Shown here piece by piece: positions 34,679 through 45,150 of a stretch of DNA of 64,000 nucleotides. This DNA comes from Dichetophora obliterata (Eukaryota; Arthropoda; Insecta; Diptera; Sciomyzidae): contig OY986435.1 in the NCBI GenBank assembly GCA_963920525.1, positions 177,600,266 through 177,664,265 on the forward strand, in the 5' to 3' direction. The translations under genes were made by a program, and so were the position numbers. The notes under the pieces were generated by a model. That model was not told where the DNA came from. It made no database searches and was given only the letters and a program-made list of their open reading frames with translations. Numbering within the stretch: position 1 is the stretch's first letter; every line of letters starts with the position of its first letter.

Positions 34679-35055
34679 CGACTTGGATTGGTTTTGGACT
34701 TATCGTATCTTAACGGGCTTAATTGAAAAATTTCACACAAGTTGACAAGAAATTTCATGAGATCTTAAAATTGATTTGAAAAAATTCGAAAAATTTGCTT
34801 TCGATTCTGCTCAAAAATATATTGATCCATACCCGTGGTATAGTATGCCAATTTCAACAAAACAAAACAAAAGAAAAACAAAAAAAAACTAAATCAAAAG
34901 CATAATCAAATTTATTCACAGATCACTTTTGTGTTATACACGAGAAGGTGCCATTGAACTGGGTGAAAATTATCACAAAATGCCAATTGTTTTAGGTGTA
35001 GATTTTAATTGCAAATGATATGAATGACATGACTTAGACAAGAATGTTCACGGGC

Positions 35056-35314
35056 CAAGCGCGTCGGAAGCGAATTTCATCTGGGGGGGCAGTACAAATG
35101 GGGGGGCAGTATAAATGGTGGTGCAAAAAAAGTTCACCAAAATTTCGTCACATGAAACATGAAGAAGAGAGAAAGAAGAGGAAAATATATAATACAAAAA
35201 TATTATCGATGTAAAAAAACTGATATTTTAAATAACTTTTCCTTTTAAATTGTTTATCTAGCTAAAAAAGTGGGGGGCAACTGCCCACTTTGTCCCCCGC
35301 TTCCGACGCCAATG
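35056..35314. mobile_element. Small hAT-type MITE
   Basis: The ends share GCGTCGGAAGCG in inverted orientation (CAAGCGCGTCGGAAGCG left; complement of CGCTTCCGACGCCAATG right). Flanks TCACGGGC (35048-35055) and TCACAGGC (35315-35322) form an 8-base duplication with one change. G/C runs lie inside each end (GGGGGGGCAG, GGGGGGCAACTGCCC). There is no coding frame. Confidence 0.75.
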
Positions 35315-35322
35315 TCACAGGC

Positions 35323-35761
35323 ACTTAAACAATGCCTTTTTTAAAAATATCATTTACGTATAATTAGCTATCCAAATATTTGTACAACACAGTTATACGC
35401 ATAATTTTTTTTTTCGATTTCATAAACATTTTATTTCATTAATAATTTTCCATAATAATAATTGAAAACATTTATAATATTAATTTAAAATTAAATAACA
35501 TGTAATAAAACAAAATAATAATGTGATGCAATAAAATTTACTGGTGCGAATATAATATTTTTTTTTAGTATATAGATTACCTACAATAGATGCAATTTCG
35601 TCACGTCAAATATAGCAAATCCCTGACATTTATCTCATATTTTAGTTATCACAAACCTTTTAAATCAGTATTACGAATTGAACCACAAATCAATGACAGT
35701 AGAAATATTAAATACGCAGAATATTTTGTATGCTAATTTTGTATACAGAGATGTTCTCCCA

Positions 35762-35766
<5 letters not shown>
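35323..35766. other. AT-rich stretch
   Basis: No feature seen. Confidence 0.45.

Positions 35767-35818
<52 letters not shown>
35767..35818 (+). repeat. (CT)26 microsatellite
   Basis: A pure CT run of 52 bases. The serine/leucine and arginine/glutamate frames on either strand here are translated simple repeat. Confidence 0.95.
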
Positions 35819-35824
<6 letters not shown>

Positions 35825-35872
35825 TTCACAAAAATCTATTATATTCTTTATTTTAAGAAGTTTCACTCCTGT

Positions 35873-36086
35873 CATGGCAGAATTAGAGAAGGTATATGCA
35901 TTTTGGAGAGGGAGACTGCCGCAACTGTCAAAACGAAGTTGACAGCTCATACAAAATCTGAAAACGATGAGAATGCGATAAGAAAGCGAAAATAGGCAAG
36001 ATAGCAAAATGCTTGAGTTTGACAATTCTGGCTATGAGAAAGAGAGCGCAGTCTGAAATGCATATACCTTCTCTAATTCTGCCATG
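35873..36086. mobile_element. P-like MITE, copy 2
   Basis: CATGGCAGAATTAGAGAAGG at the left equals the complement of the right end, and the match runs on for about 32 bases. A perfect 8-base duplication ACTCCTGT flanks it (35865-35872, 36087-36094). Subterminal GACTGCCGCAACTGTCAAAACG and the complement of TTTGACAATTCTGGC agree with 33832-34014, so the two are members of one family with different interiors. It is 214 bases long. Confidence 0.85.
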
Positions 36087-36094
36087 ACTCCTGT

Positions 36095-37345
36095 ACTGTT
36101 TACAAGCTATACTGTATTTTGATTTGGGACCAAATTGCGGTGTATATCAAACAACTCAAGACAAGAAAGAAATGTCGATTCAGCTGTCACAGAAAACAGT
36201 GTTGCCACTTTTAAGTTCTCTGCCTCAAAAAAAAAAACACCCTTAGGTGAGCTGAAGAATAATTTAACTTCAGATAAGTGATCATTGTCTTCAAACAACC
36301 ATAAATTCGATGGTTTTAAAGGCGAAAATTTCGTGAAACTGCACTAAAGATAAACTTTTTTACGCTTTGAGACAAATTAGACATTTCTTTGAAAGAACGC
36401 ATTTGCTTATGCAATATAATTTGGATAAAAATTAATAAATTTAAATTGCGGAAGTGTTTTCTTTCTATTTCTGTCCATGCAAATGTCTACAATGGAACAG
36501 ATTGAAATTTTTAAAGCAAAAGGTCTCACCTATCTATTAAGTGTTTATGGCAAAAGGTCTATCTGTGCACAGGTTTTAGATATTTTTAATGTATTTTAAA
36601 AATAAAAATTCATCTTAAAGCAAATATATTATTTCGAAAATTGTTATATTAGTTAACATATGTTGTTCGTTTAAGAATCATATTATTTAATGTCTTAATA
36701 AGCAAGAAAACGGTTTAAGCATTGCGGAAACTGTTACCGTAATAATGAGCAATAACTGATTTAGAATAAGGTTTTTTCTATAACTTTGACTACCATTGCT
36801 AATTGGCAGTTATGCAATAACAGTTTAACACTTGGTTTAACTCTTATAATAAACTTATTATTACTCATTTCAATGGGTTTTCAGCTGTGGTTTCTTGCTT
36901 TTCCATTATACCGTTTTACTTAACTGCCCGTCATTAGCTGTCCATGAACTCATTTACTGGATACTACTCGTACTTAACATGAGTATTTGTTGTAATGATT
37001 CATTGCATCATTTATGTGAATGACTAAATGACTGCTTGCATGCAAATAAAACATAGGTAAAAGATAATTATGCAGAAATACTGCAAAATAAAATAAAAGC
37101 AAAACATAGCATTTCAAATGAAGGTTGGGTCGATGCTGGGTACTCCTCATGGTCATGCATGGTTATCATACCTACTCGTATGATGTATGCGGGTTATTTG
37201 TAACATGAGTTAGCCGTTCGAGCAGGTATTACAAAACCCTATACCAATAAAAGTGAAAGTTTAACTTTGTATGCATATTTTGAAAGAATCGGTTAAAGCC
37301 AATGAAGTCAATAAGAATGGATGGCATTGATGTAAAAATCTTACA
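36095..37345. other. Non-coding stretch
   Basis: No gene recognised. The sequence is unique-looking, with no transposon ends seen. Confidence 0.45.
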
Positions 37346-37353
37346 GTCAACCC

Positions 37354-40300
37354 CAGTGGCGTAAAACGCGGGCCCGCAGAGCCCGCATTGAGGGCGGGCG
37401 CAACTAAGCCAGGGGCGCCCTCAGGTCCCTTGATGAAAATGATAAATTAAGTCGAGAACGACACACATTGTAAAATAAGCGGCCGAAAGTATAGTATATC
37501 GATGTTTTAATTTTTTCCAATTTTTTTATAGCTTTCAATAGAATATATCTTGGGTGAAAAATCAAAATGAATTTTTTTTAATAGTTGCAACCGTTTCGTT
37601 ATAACAAGCTGTTAAAGTTGAATTTTTTAAAAAAAATTTAATTTTTCTTGTTATTCACATAATTTTTTTTTATATCAAAATAAAGTTTAAAATTTCTTAT
37701 GTCTGGCAATTTATTGTTTTTGCTTACATTTTTAACATATGGTTTGAATCTTATCATAAAAGTTAACACTAAAAGCGGGATACAAATTTTTAAAAATTCA
37801 ATTTTTAAAAATGTTTAAAAAATTATTTTGAAAAAGATTGACTGCAGTTTTTCACGAAAAATTATTAGAACTGCGTTACACCAAATCCAAAAAATTTCTT
37901 ACTATTACTTACCAAAACAGAATATATACATTTTTTCTTATAGTAATCTGTTTAGTTAAACTTTGAGACTTATTTGATGTATGAAAGTTGATTAATTTTA
38001 AAAATTTCGACTCACACAAACACAAAACAACTCAATTTTTAAAAATTCCTTGCTGATTAAGGCCTGAAAAAGCTTACAAATTTAAAAAAAAACCTTATTA
38101 ACTTATGTTGGTAGTATTTTTCAAGGCTGAATTTCTAAAATATTATTAATGGGAGTGGCATTCGCCTATGAAATTTTCCATTTATCTATTATTACAAAAG
38201 AAATTGATGTAGTACTTCAAGACTTAATGAAGTTTCAGGCAAAAATGGGTTTCGTTTATATGGGAGGTGGGTGTGGCAGAGGGCGGATTTGTATAACTTT
38301 CTCAACATTTCTTAATATTGCCAAGCAAGATATTCGTGCTAATTCTCATAGCTCTACGATCACTCCTTCTCTTTTTGGCCAAGAATGGGAACGTTACACT
38401 CTTCGACTTTTGTTTCCAAAAAAATTAAGATATACCAAAGAATTTATTTCCTTCGCAAATTATTATTGTTAAAAATTAACAACAATAAATAAAAAATTAT
38501 TTAATAAGATGTCCTTAAATAAAATTTAAGTCACGTAACTACGATTTCTCAAAATGCAATAATCGACGTGAAAAAATTCGATTTTTTTGAGCAAAAGGTT
38601 TTTGAGTCACCTTTGTTTGGCAAAACTCGATTATGGTCAAAGTCGATTTACCCGTTAGCTTTCATATTTTCAGCAAGTTAGGTACTGATGTTATTTTAAT
38701 CATTCAGTTGGTCATATTTTGTGACGTAAGTCAAAATCTTTAGTTAACAGGTAACGTCAAATACAAAACATTTTTCATACTATTACAGTGTGTAAAAAAT
38801 TAAAAATCAATTTTGGGTTTTCGTTAGAATATGGTTCTGTAAGGTCTTAAGAACCCGTATACAAAATTTTAGAAAAAAATATCTAATAGAAAAAAAGTTT
38901 TAACATACATTATATTCGCATATCGCGTAATATTCAACAACCTTTAAATCTTTAATCGCGTTTTTCTTGAAACAAATTTTTTCGAATTGGCTTCTAAGAT
39001 ATCTGGAGTTCTACTTGATCGATTTCGATGAATCTTGATTCATTGTGATCTTTATAGACTCTGTTAAGGCACTAAACCTATAAAAAGCCAAAAAACTCAT
39101 ATTTTTTTGTATGGCAAAAAAGGAGGTTTTTTGTACATTTTTTTCAACGCGTGCCATTTTTTAATTTTTTTTTTTTACGTACTTTGAGTGCTCAACGACA
39201 ACCCTTAACTCAGGAATGCACTTTGATTGTTTACTTTCAGACGCTTTGTAAATACTGGAGACGAGAAGTCAATTGCAACAATTTTTTAAACACGATAACT
39301 TCAACGCGCAGTAGGAAATTAACAACAACTATGAAGACAAAAAAAAATCTTTTTATTTCCTCATGAATAGTTCTTCATTATGTAAGAAATTTGAATCATT
39401 AAAATTAATAATACTAGGTAACAAAAATTAATAAAAAAGTGTTTTTTATAGCTACATACTGTAATTGTACCTTAAATTTAACATCTTAAAATTATCATTT
39501 CACCAAAGGGAATTATTGATCTCATTTTTCAAACTTTAAGTTAGTTTAATGTTTTTAAATAATTAATACCTATATGTTTTCTTTTACCTAATTTATGATA
39601 AAATCTTATAATATTTTATTATATAAATTGTATTATATTTGATATTACAAGAGTATTTTTTACGATATTGCTATTTTTTAACAAATTCCATTAAAATAAA
39701 ATATAAATTTATTTATAAAATAAGATATTTTTAATATATAACTGTTGCAATAAATGATTACTAGAGAGGATAAAAATATGCATTTGCATCGTAATGTAGG
39801 ATTTAAAGACATAAAGTCTTCGAAAAAATTTTGTTTAAAAGCAAACAAGTTTTTAGTGAGTAAGCGAGTAAACTTTCGCCGAAGAATTATCAAACTTAAG
39901 ATATTAGCCGGCAACATCTTGCGATGCTTATTATGCTTATAATAGTTTCTCTGCATATTCATCGTTTTTAACTGAAAAACGTAGAAATTTTTCAATGGAG
40001 AATTTATAGCAACACTTGGTAGTTTATTATCATTCTAAAATTTGAAAAATATTTAACTGCATTTTATATTGTTTTTTTTAAGTTAATTCAATAGTAACAA
40101 AGAGACTGAAAACGAAATTGCTCAGTATAAATTAATATTATTTTTAAGTTTTTACGTTTATTTAAAAAACAGGTTTTTTTACTTTATATAGGTAAGAAAT
40201 TCGACATATTCAAACGCTTAAAGCAAATGTTATTCCAAACATTTATAAGATTGGAAATATATATTCCGTTCCAAAATATGTACTATTTTATTTTATTTTT

Positions 40301-40609
40301 CTCTTAAAGTATTTTTATCGAGCACATTTTAAAATTCATCGAGCATATTTTTGATTTTTCGTGCTTTTTAATGCGCATAAATCAAGTTTTATCGTGCACA
40401 TTTTTATCCTCTCTAATGATGACTATTGAATTAAAAAAGTCTCTTCTTGTTCTCTTTTTTTTTTGTCAAGAGTTCTCTTGTTTTCTCCTACGCTTCTAGT
40501 AACCATAGTAAACATAGTGTTACTAATAACACAGCTTTACTCTAAAAGTAAATAGCAGGGCGCTATGAGAAAACTGCGGGCAGGCGCACAAAATATAGTT
40601 ACGCTACTG
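37354..40609. mobile_element. hAT-type element without legible transposase
   Basis: CAGTGGCGTAA and the complement of TTACGCTACTG face each other; just inside are GCGGGCCCGC and GCGGGCAGGCGC. Flanks GTCAACCC (37346-37353) and GTCAACCT (40610-40617) are an 8-base duplication with one change. The 3256-base interior lacks any hAT protein motif that I can read, includes a TATGGGAGGTGGGTGTGGC motif near 38.25 kb, and carries another element at 39762-40415. It was probably mobilised in trans, or its gene has decayed beyond recognition. Confidence 0.75.
39762..40415. mobile_element. hAT-type MITE nested in a hAT-type element
   Basis: TAGAGAGGATAAAAATATGC on the left faces the complement of GCACATTTTTATCCTCTCTA on the right. 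ATGATTAC (39754-39761) and ATGATGAC (40416-40423) make an 8-base duplication with one change. The two short ORFs over it run in opposite directions across the same AT-rich sequence and have no motif. Confidence 0.75.
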
Positions 40610-40617
40610 GTCAACCT

Positions 40618-41560
40618 TAAAAGTTACTAGTAGCTTAAAACCACTTATGTTTTTGCTCGCCACCAACATGCATACCAAAATCTTATTAAAATAGCGTAAC
40701 GTAGAAAAAGGACCTTAAATTTCGACCCAGTTTAAGCGAGCAATGCACAATATATATAAAAAAATAAAATAAAAATGCTTCAAGCTAACAAATGCAAACT
40801 AGTGGTATAGCAAAACACTCCAAATAAAATAAAACTTAAACCGATAAGTTCATGGCTCTTAAGGCTGTCAAATTAGTCACGTTTGCAGTTTGCTAAAATA
40901 ACACAATAATAATAATAACAATAAAATGACACCCAAACGTCAAAATCGCGCATGAACCATAAAAAGCAACAACACCAATAGCAACAGATACAGCGTGAAA
41001 AAATGCAATTTATTAGCACTAGATTTAGTGTACCTCGCAAATACCGTCAACTGCAATAGAAAGAATAAAGTCAACAACAGCAAAATCAACACCATCAGAT
41101 TTCAACAGAAATATCTGTTCTGTATTTGGACAACTACAACAACAAGTTCATTTTGAATCCTTTTTGAAATTTTGGACCATTAATGTCTTAAGCCTCTTGT
41201 CGCACTCAGGCGTGAAATCTAAGGTGTGATACTCGTATTGTTGCTGTTACTGCAATTTGGTGTTATAAAATTTGCATAATTCGCATTGATATCGAAAACA
41301 TTTCACTTAAAATTTGAAAAATTTTAGCGCAAAAAAGCAGTCAAGAAAAACTTGTAAAGAAATCTTTGTTACTTGTATATCGCATAAGTTCCGGCTTTGC
41401 GTTCCAATGCATCTTTATAGTCAAGCAGAAAAGTGTGTACAAAAACAACATATGGGATCAGCACACAAGTGCCAGATCCTTGTAGTAACAGGGTGCTGTA
41501 ACAGATAAAGTACTTTTAGGGGTTCTGAAATTATAAATAATGCCCCTGAGAAATGAGTCG
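40618..41560. other. Unique non-coding DNA
   Basis: CAA/AAT triplet runs (about 40906-41145) in otherwise unique DNA; no exon or RNA recognised. Confidence 0.45.
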
Positions 41561-41584
41561 AATCATGTGACGAATTTTTCTTTT

Positions 41585-42668
41585 TGTGGTATCACTGTTT
41601 GCGAACCTACTTATTCGACTCTGATACGGTGCTGCCAAAGCAGAAAACATAAGAATTCAATTAGAAACGTAAAAATCAAACCTCAAATTTCAATTAAGTC
41701 GCGACAAATACAAATCAATAAGTAGTGTTGAGATATTTTTGGCGTGAAAATTGTGGAAACGGAAACTTTTTGCAGATTACGGTGCAGTGTCATGATAATT
41801 TTAATCTTCCCTGTTAAACTTTAGTGAAGTAATAAAAGTTTTCGCTCAGATTTATTTCAGTTATATTTTTTTTTATTTTTAAAATACTAAATTACTAAAT
41901 GATTAGCAGCACAGATCTATTCTTTGGAGATTATGAAGAACCTGAAACTTTGTGCAACATGCCTCAAGTTGAGGAGAGCATCGACGGCCTGCTCCAAGGG
42001 TGAAAGGCTAGCTGTCTGTTAGGCCATCCACCAGTCTCGGTTGCTTCTGTCCGAATTGCTAACAATTTTTTTTTCTTAAGCCTAAAGTTCAGCCAAACAT
42101 AGAATTTTAGTTTGTAGGTAGCTTTTTTATAAAGTGTTAAATAAAAGCTCACCTTGTGTCATTCCTTTCCTTCACGTAAAGGCGGTCCTAGGGAATTTAG
42201 TTCTACTGCAAAGCTTTGCCATGACTCCTTCTGATTTTGTTTTGTGGAGCCAAATTTTCCCAGTCTAGTTCCTACACCAGGATTCTGCTCCATGAGCTGC
42301 ACCAGTTTGTAGATCTTTCGACTGTTCGTTATTCTAAAATATATAGCAATTTGTTTAAAATCAAGAAAAAACAGTAAAATAACACAAAGAATGCAAGTTA
42401 CATACCTTTTCCAATTAATTCCTTTTTGTTTTGCCAAAGTTTTTATGCAAATATCTAGTTCACCGGCTACTCGTCAAATATTTCTATTCTTCTATATTTG
42501 ACGTTAAAGTCGAATCACATTTGTTAAATTCGCGAACAGTGATACCACCAATATGGCTATTCGTCTGTTTTTGACGTTTGAGTCGAATCACATTTATGAA
42601 TTTCGCGAACAGTGATACCGTCTTGGCGAATTTTACTTGTTTTCTATTCGATTCGCGGACAGTGATAG
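41585..42668 (-). mobile_element. Probable PIF/Harbinger-type element
   Basis: TGGTATCACTGTTTGCGAA at the left is matched in reverse complement by TTCGCGAACAGTGATACCA at about 42528-42546. The right end repeats this terminal unit: 42490-42546, 42566-42621 and a partial copy to 42668, each with GTCGAATC and GCGAACAGTGAT. Inside is a minus-strand Myb/SANT-like gene relic, which is the second gene of Harbinger elements. No Harbinger nuclease is seen. Exact outer limits and target duplication are unresolved. Confidence 0.45.
41917..42437 (-). pseudogene. Myb/SANT-like protein relic with introns
   Basis: Exon 1 (about 42406-42437) reads AKQKGINWKR and meets a GTATGT donor. A 72-base intron ends in ATATATTTTAG. 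Exon 2 (42153-42333) reads SRKIYKLVQLMEQNPGVGTR, then GSTKQNQKESW, then ELNSLGPPLREGKE followed by TGA where the family usually has Trp. A GTGAGC donor follows, then KVWLNFRLKKK, TEATETGG and, one frame away, TASLSPLEQAVDALLNLRHV before a stop. This is the Myb/SANT-like DNA-binding domain found in Harbinger accessory proteins and MSANTD-type host proteins. Retained introns exclude a processed copy. One nonsense and at least one frame change inactivate it. Confidence 0.6.
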
Positions 42669-43594
42669 GGCTATAAAAATTTATTTATAACATTCAAATA
42701 CATTTTAATTAACATAGGGTAAGGAAGCCAAATGTCCCGAGAAACAATTTGTGTCCCTACCAAATTACTCAGGCACAAAAGTCCCGAGTATTAGACTCAA
42801 TTTTATTTTCAAAAGCTATGACTAGCAACGAAAAACTGCAATGTTTATGAAAAAGAAATAATTACACATAACCACCAAATCGAATGCAAACGAGCTTTAT
42901 CGAATAGGACCCGAGAAAAAAAATTCATACATTGTGTCAATAAAGTAGCTTATATGTGTTTAAACTGGCCAGAGTCTTAACTATAATGTACCTGAAACAT
43001 ACCCATCCAGTACTTAAAAATTCACCTGAAATAGTACCGTTGTTAGTCTGTATTATGTCGATAAAGTGTTAAAAAACGAGCGACTAAATTCGGACACAAT
43101 CAACTGACGAGTGTCCGGTTAGGTCTTCGTTTGTACACTGTGCCTGTACAAAGTGTTGCAGAACTAGCCCATCTTTCGGTGCAGAGGTCGAACATTTACT
43201 GACACTGGTACCGGACATATATCTGCAACTTTATTGACAAAAAAGGCATACACGTAGGCTTTCCACCTTTTGGAATGAGCTGGGGAGGACACTCATAATA
43301 CTCATTGTAGAATAAAAAATTTACGAATTTTACATTTTCAGAGTTTAATATAATTAATGTTATGTTTAACTTAATTTATGTTAATAAATACAAAGAACTG
43401 AACACATAAACGTGAACATAACAAAACGAGTGACACTGAGGTACGAGGTACACTGAGTAATTGAAAAAATAGCTTATTCATTTTTAGAAAACAGAGATCG
43501 TGACGTTTATAACTTTTATTTATAAAAGTCCCAAAAAAAGAGATATTTTTAATTTATTAAAGTTTTTTCTAAATTACCTCTATATTTATTATGT
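42669..43594. other. Non-coding stretch
   Basis: Two GTCCCGAG words and a GC-richer patch near 43.08-43.29 kb stand out but I recognise no gene. Confidence 0.4.
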
Positions 43595-43713
43595 TGACTT
43601 TATATGATTTAAATACAAATTCTAAATGTTTGATAGTTTAAATCATACTTGATTTTAAATACAAATTCTAGTTGTTTGATAGTTTAAAATCGTTTATTGA
43701 GCTTAAGGTCAAA

Positions 43714-43737
43714 GTTAGAACAATTAATTGTTCTAAC
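43714..43737. repeat. 24-base perfect palindrome
   Basis: GTTAGAACAATT followed by its exact complement. It is repeated at 44037-44060 in the opposite arm and, with a base change, near 61.49 kb. A perfect self-complementary site preserved in each arm may be a protein-binding or cleavage site. Confidence 0.85.
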
Positions 43738-43989
43738 GAATTTTTCCAAAGAAACAACAACAACAACAAAGTTATTTCAATATGAACAGAAATACAACAA
43801 CAAATGTGACATCATGAAATTGAGGAAAAACTGAGAAATTGACGCTTCAAATCTCATCGCCCCGATGGTGCAGTGCGTTAGCGCGCGCTTGCACGGGTAT
43901 CACAAAGATTTCTGATGACGCTTTTAGCAGAGCAGAAATTGTACAATAAAATCAGCTAGTGATTTTTTCTTTTTCATATTGAAAAAACT

Positions 43990-44022
<33 letters not shown>

Positions 44023-44036
44023 CTTTGGAAAAATTC

Positions 44037-44060
44037 GTTAGAACAATTAATTGTTCTAAC
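44037..44060. repeat. 24-base perfect palindrome, second arm
   Basis: The same palindrome as at 43714-43737, in the right arm of the Foldback-like element. Confidence 0.85.
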
Positions 44061-44179
44061 TTTGACCTTAAGCTCAATAAACGATTTTAAACTATCAAAC
44101 AACTAGAATTTGTATTTAAAATCAAGTATGATTTAAACTATTAAACATTTAGAATTTGTATTTAAATCATATAAAGTCA

Positions 44180-44545
44180 TTTTTAATTTATTTTAAAAGT
44201 CTCGAAAAAGGAGTTATAGTGAGACTTTTAAAATAAGAGTGAACAATAATTCTTACTACAGGACTTTTAAAATAAAGCAAAAAAAAAAAAAATTTATAAG
44301 ATAAGATGTAATAAGATTTTTATCACATCTAATGAAATTATAAAACTCTGAACACGTTTGTTTTTGATTAAAAAATATTATTAGCTCATGTTTTATTAAG
44401 TTTGTAATAAAATTTCTGCTATCCTCACTTCATTTTCCGTTTATTTAAAATTTTATTTCAAATAAATAAGTGCAATCGAAGTTTTAAATATCTTTACAAT
44501 TCTTTCGCTTTGACTGAAAAACTCAAAATTTAATGAATTAAAATG
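44180..44545. repeat. GACTTTTAAAATAA-containing AT-rich repeats
   Basis: AAAAGTCTCGAAAAAGGAG, GAGACTTTTAAAATAAG and GGACTTTTAAAATAAAG follow each other within 90 bases, partly as an inverted pair. AAAGTCCCAAAAAAAGAG on the other side of the Foldback-like element (about 43525) is related. The nature of the repeat is unknown. Confidence 0.4.
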
Positions 44546-44805
44546 TTAACTAAATGAACAAACATCATCAAACAATTTATGCAAAAAATTATCCTTTAAT
44601 ATGTTCTTTAATTGGAGTTCTTCAATAACATCTTTAATTGATGATGATACGCGCATAAATCGAGAACGCATCGATTTAATTCTATCTTTGAATCCAGCAA
44701 CAAAATTATTAATTTCCTTTCCTTGTCTGATCAGTTTAAAACCAAGGCACGCTAAGGCATAAGCCAAGGTACAGCTCATTTGTTGTTAGCTGACTCGTTA
44801 CTCAT
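44546..44805 (-). pseudogene. Unrecognised charged ORF, possibly coding
   Basis: An ATG at 44805 gives MSNESANN. After a one-base slip, the 77-codon frame reads SCTLAYALACLGFKLIRQGK, then EINNFVAGFKDRIKSMRSRF, then a VSSSIKDVIEELQLKNIL segment, ending at CSFS stop. Charge pattern and codon use look like genuine protein sequence with amphipathic helices. I recognise no family. It could be the first exon or ORF of an unknown mobile element, or a host gene fragment. Confidence 0.35.
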
Positions 44806-45150
44806 CTATTTGACGCATTTTAAACGCTGATGACGTTATTAACATAGAAAAATCGCAATTTAAATCTATTTTTAATATATCTACTTTTAAGATATCCAGA
44901 AATTCAACGTAATGTTTATTTTCTTTTTGATTTTAAACAGGTCGATACAACGATTTCATTTGTACAATTTGTATGAAGTTGATTTTTAATTGAAAACTAT
45001 AAACACTTTACGTTTTACGCGATAACTTCTGAGACCTTAATTTCAATCGTTGGATTACAAAAAGGTAATGGAACCAAAAAAAGAAAATAAAATAATGAAA
45101 ATGAAAAAAATATACACCTGTTGCTGGCATGGTGTTAAACTTTAAAATAA
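44806..45150. other. Non-coding stretch
   Basis: No feature seen. Confidence 0.4.

Larger units (their letters stand above)
33506..34860 (+). pseudogene. RAG1/Transib-like transposase pseudogene
   Basis: Read in shifting frames, this is one protein from N- to near C-terminus: GRPSCSFEESRERSKRRKT; LNYAVQMSIK; DAAYLLKDFSIGRPSKSLRY; LTPTEALSLI; ICKWGCVG with NYEQKFND; MNGKVCNSVTGMSS followed by CYLFNATSNEFNNL; LQFGISSLHA; IQKKFWNRLGLVLDL; and KYIDPYPWYSMPIST. The block Dx..CxxCxAT resembles RAG1 around its catalytic Asp708 and the zinc-binding CxxCDAT. Here that aspartate reads N (MNGKV) and the first zinc cysteine pair reads CYLF, so it would be inactive even without stops. Two MITEs (33668-33802, 33832-34014) interrupt the N-terminal half and a 72-base tandem duplication lies in the C-terminal half. 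The E-containing C-terminus is not found. Superfamily call is by motif memory. Confidence 0.55.
43595..44179. mobile_element. Foldback-like element with long inverted arms
   Basis: Arms 43595-43786 and 43973-44179 are inverted copies starting TGACTTTATATGATTTAAAT. Each arm contains two 45-base tandem units (43607-43651, 43652-43696), a perfect 24-base palindrome around CAATTAATTG, and a CAA/GTT microsatellite expanded on the right. Long inverted repeats built of tandem units are the architecture of Foldback elements. The 186-base centre has CCCGATGGTGCAGTGCGTTA, which resembles a tRNA D arm, but no box B. No coding capacity. Confidence 0.8.

Noticed and set aside
35678..36025. Three 70-105-codon frames over the CT run
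   Set aside because: They are translations of a dinucleotide repeat plus a MITE.
4744..36094. Shared CATGACTCCTG word at 4744 and 36083 taken as a common transposon end
   Set aside because: At 36087 the ACTCCTG part is the target duplication of the MITE, so the match at 4744 is most simply chance.
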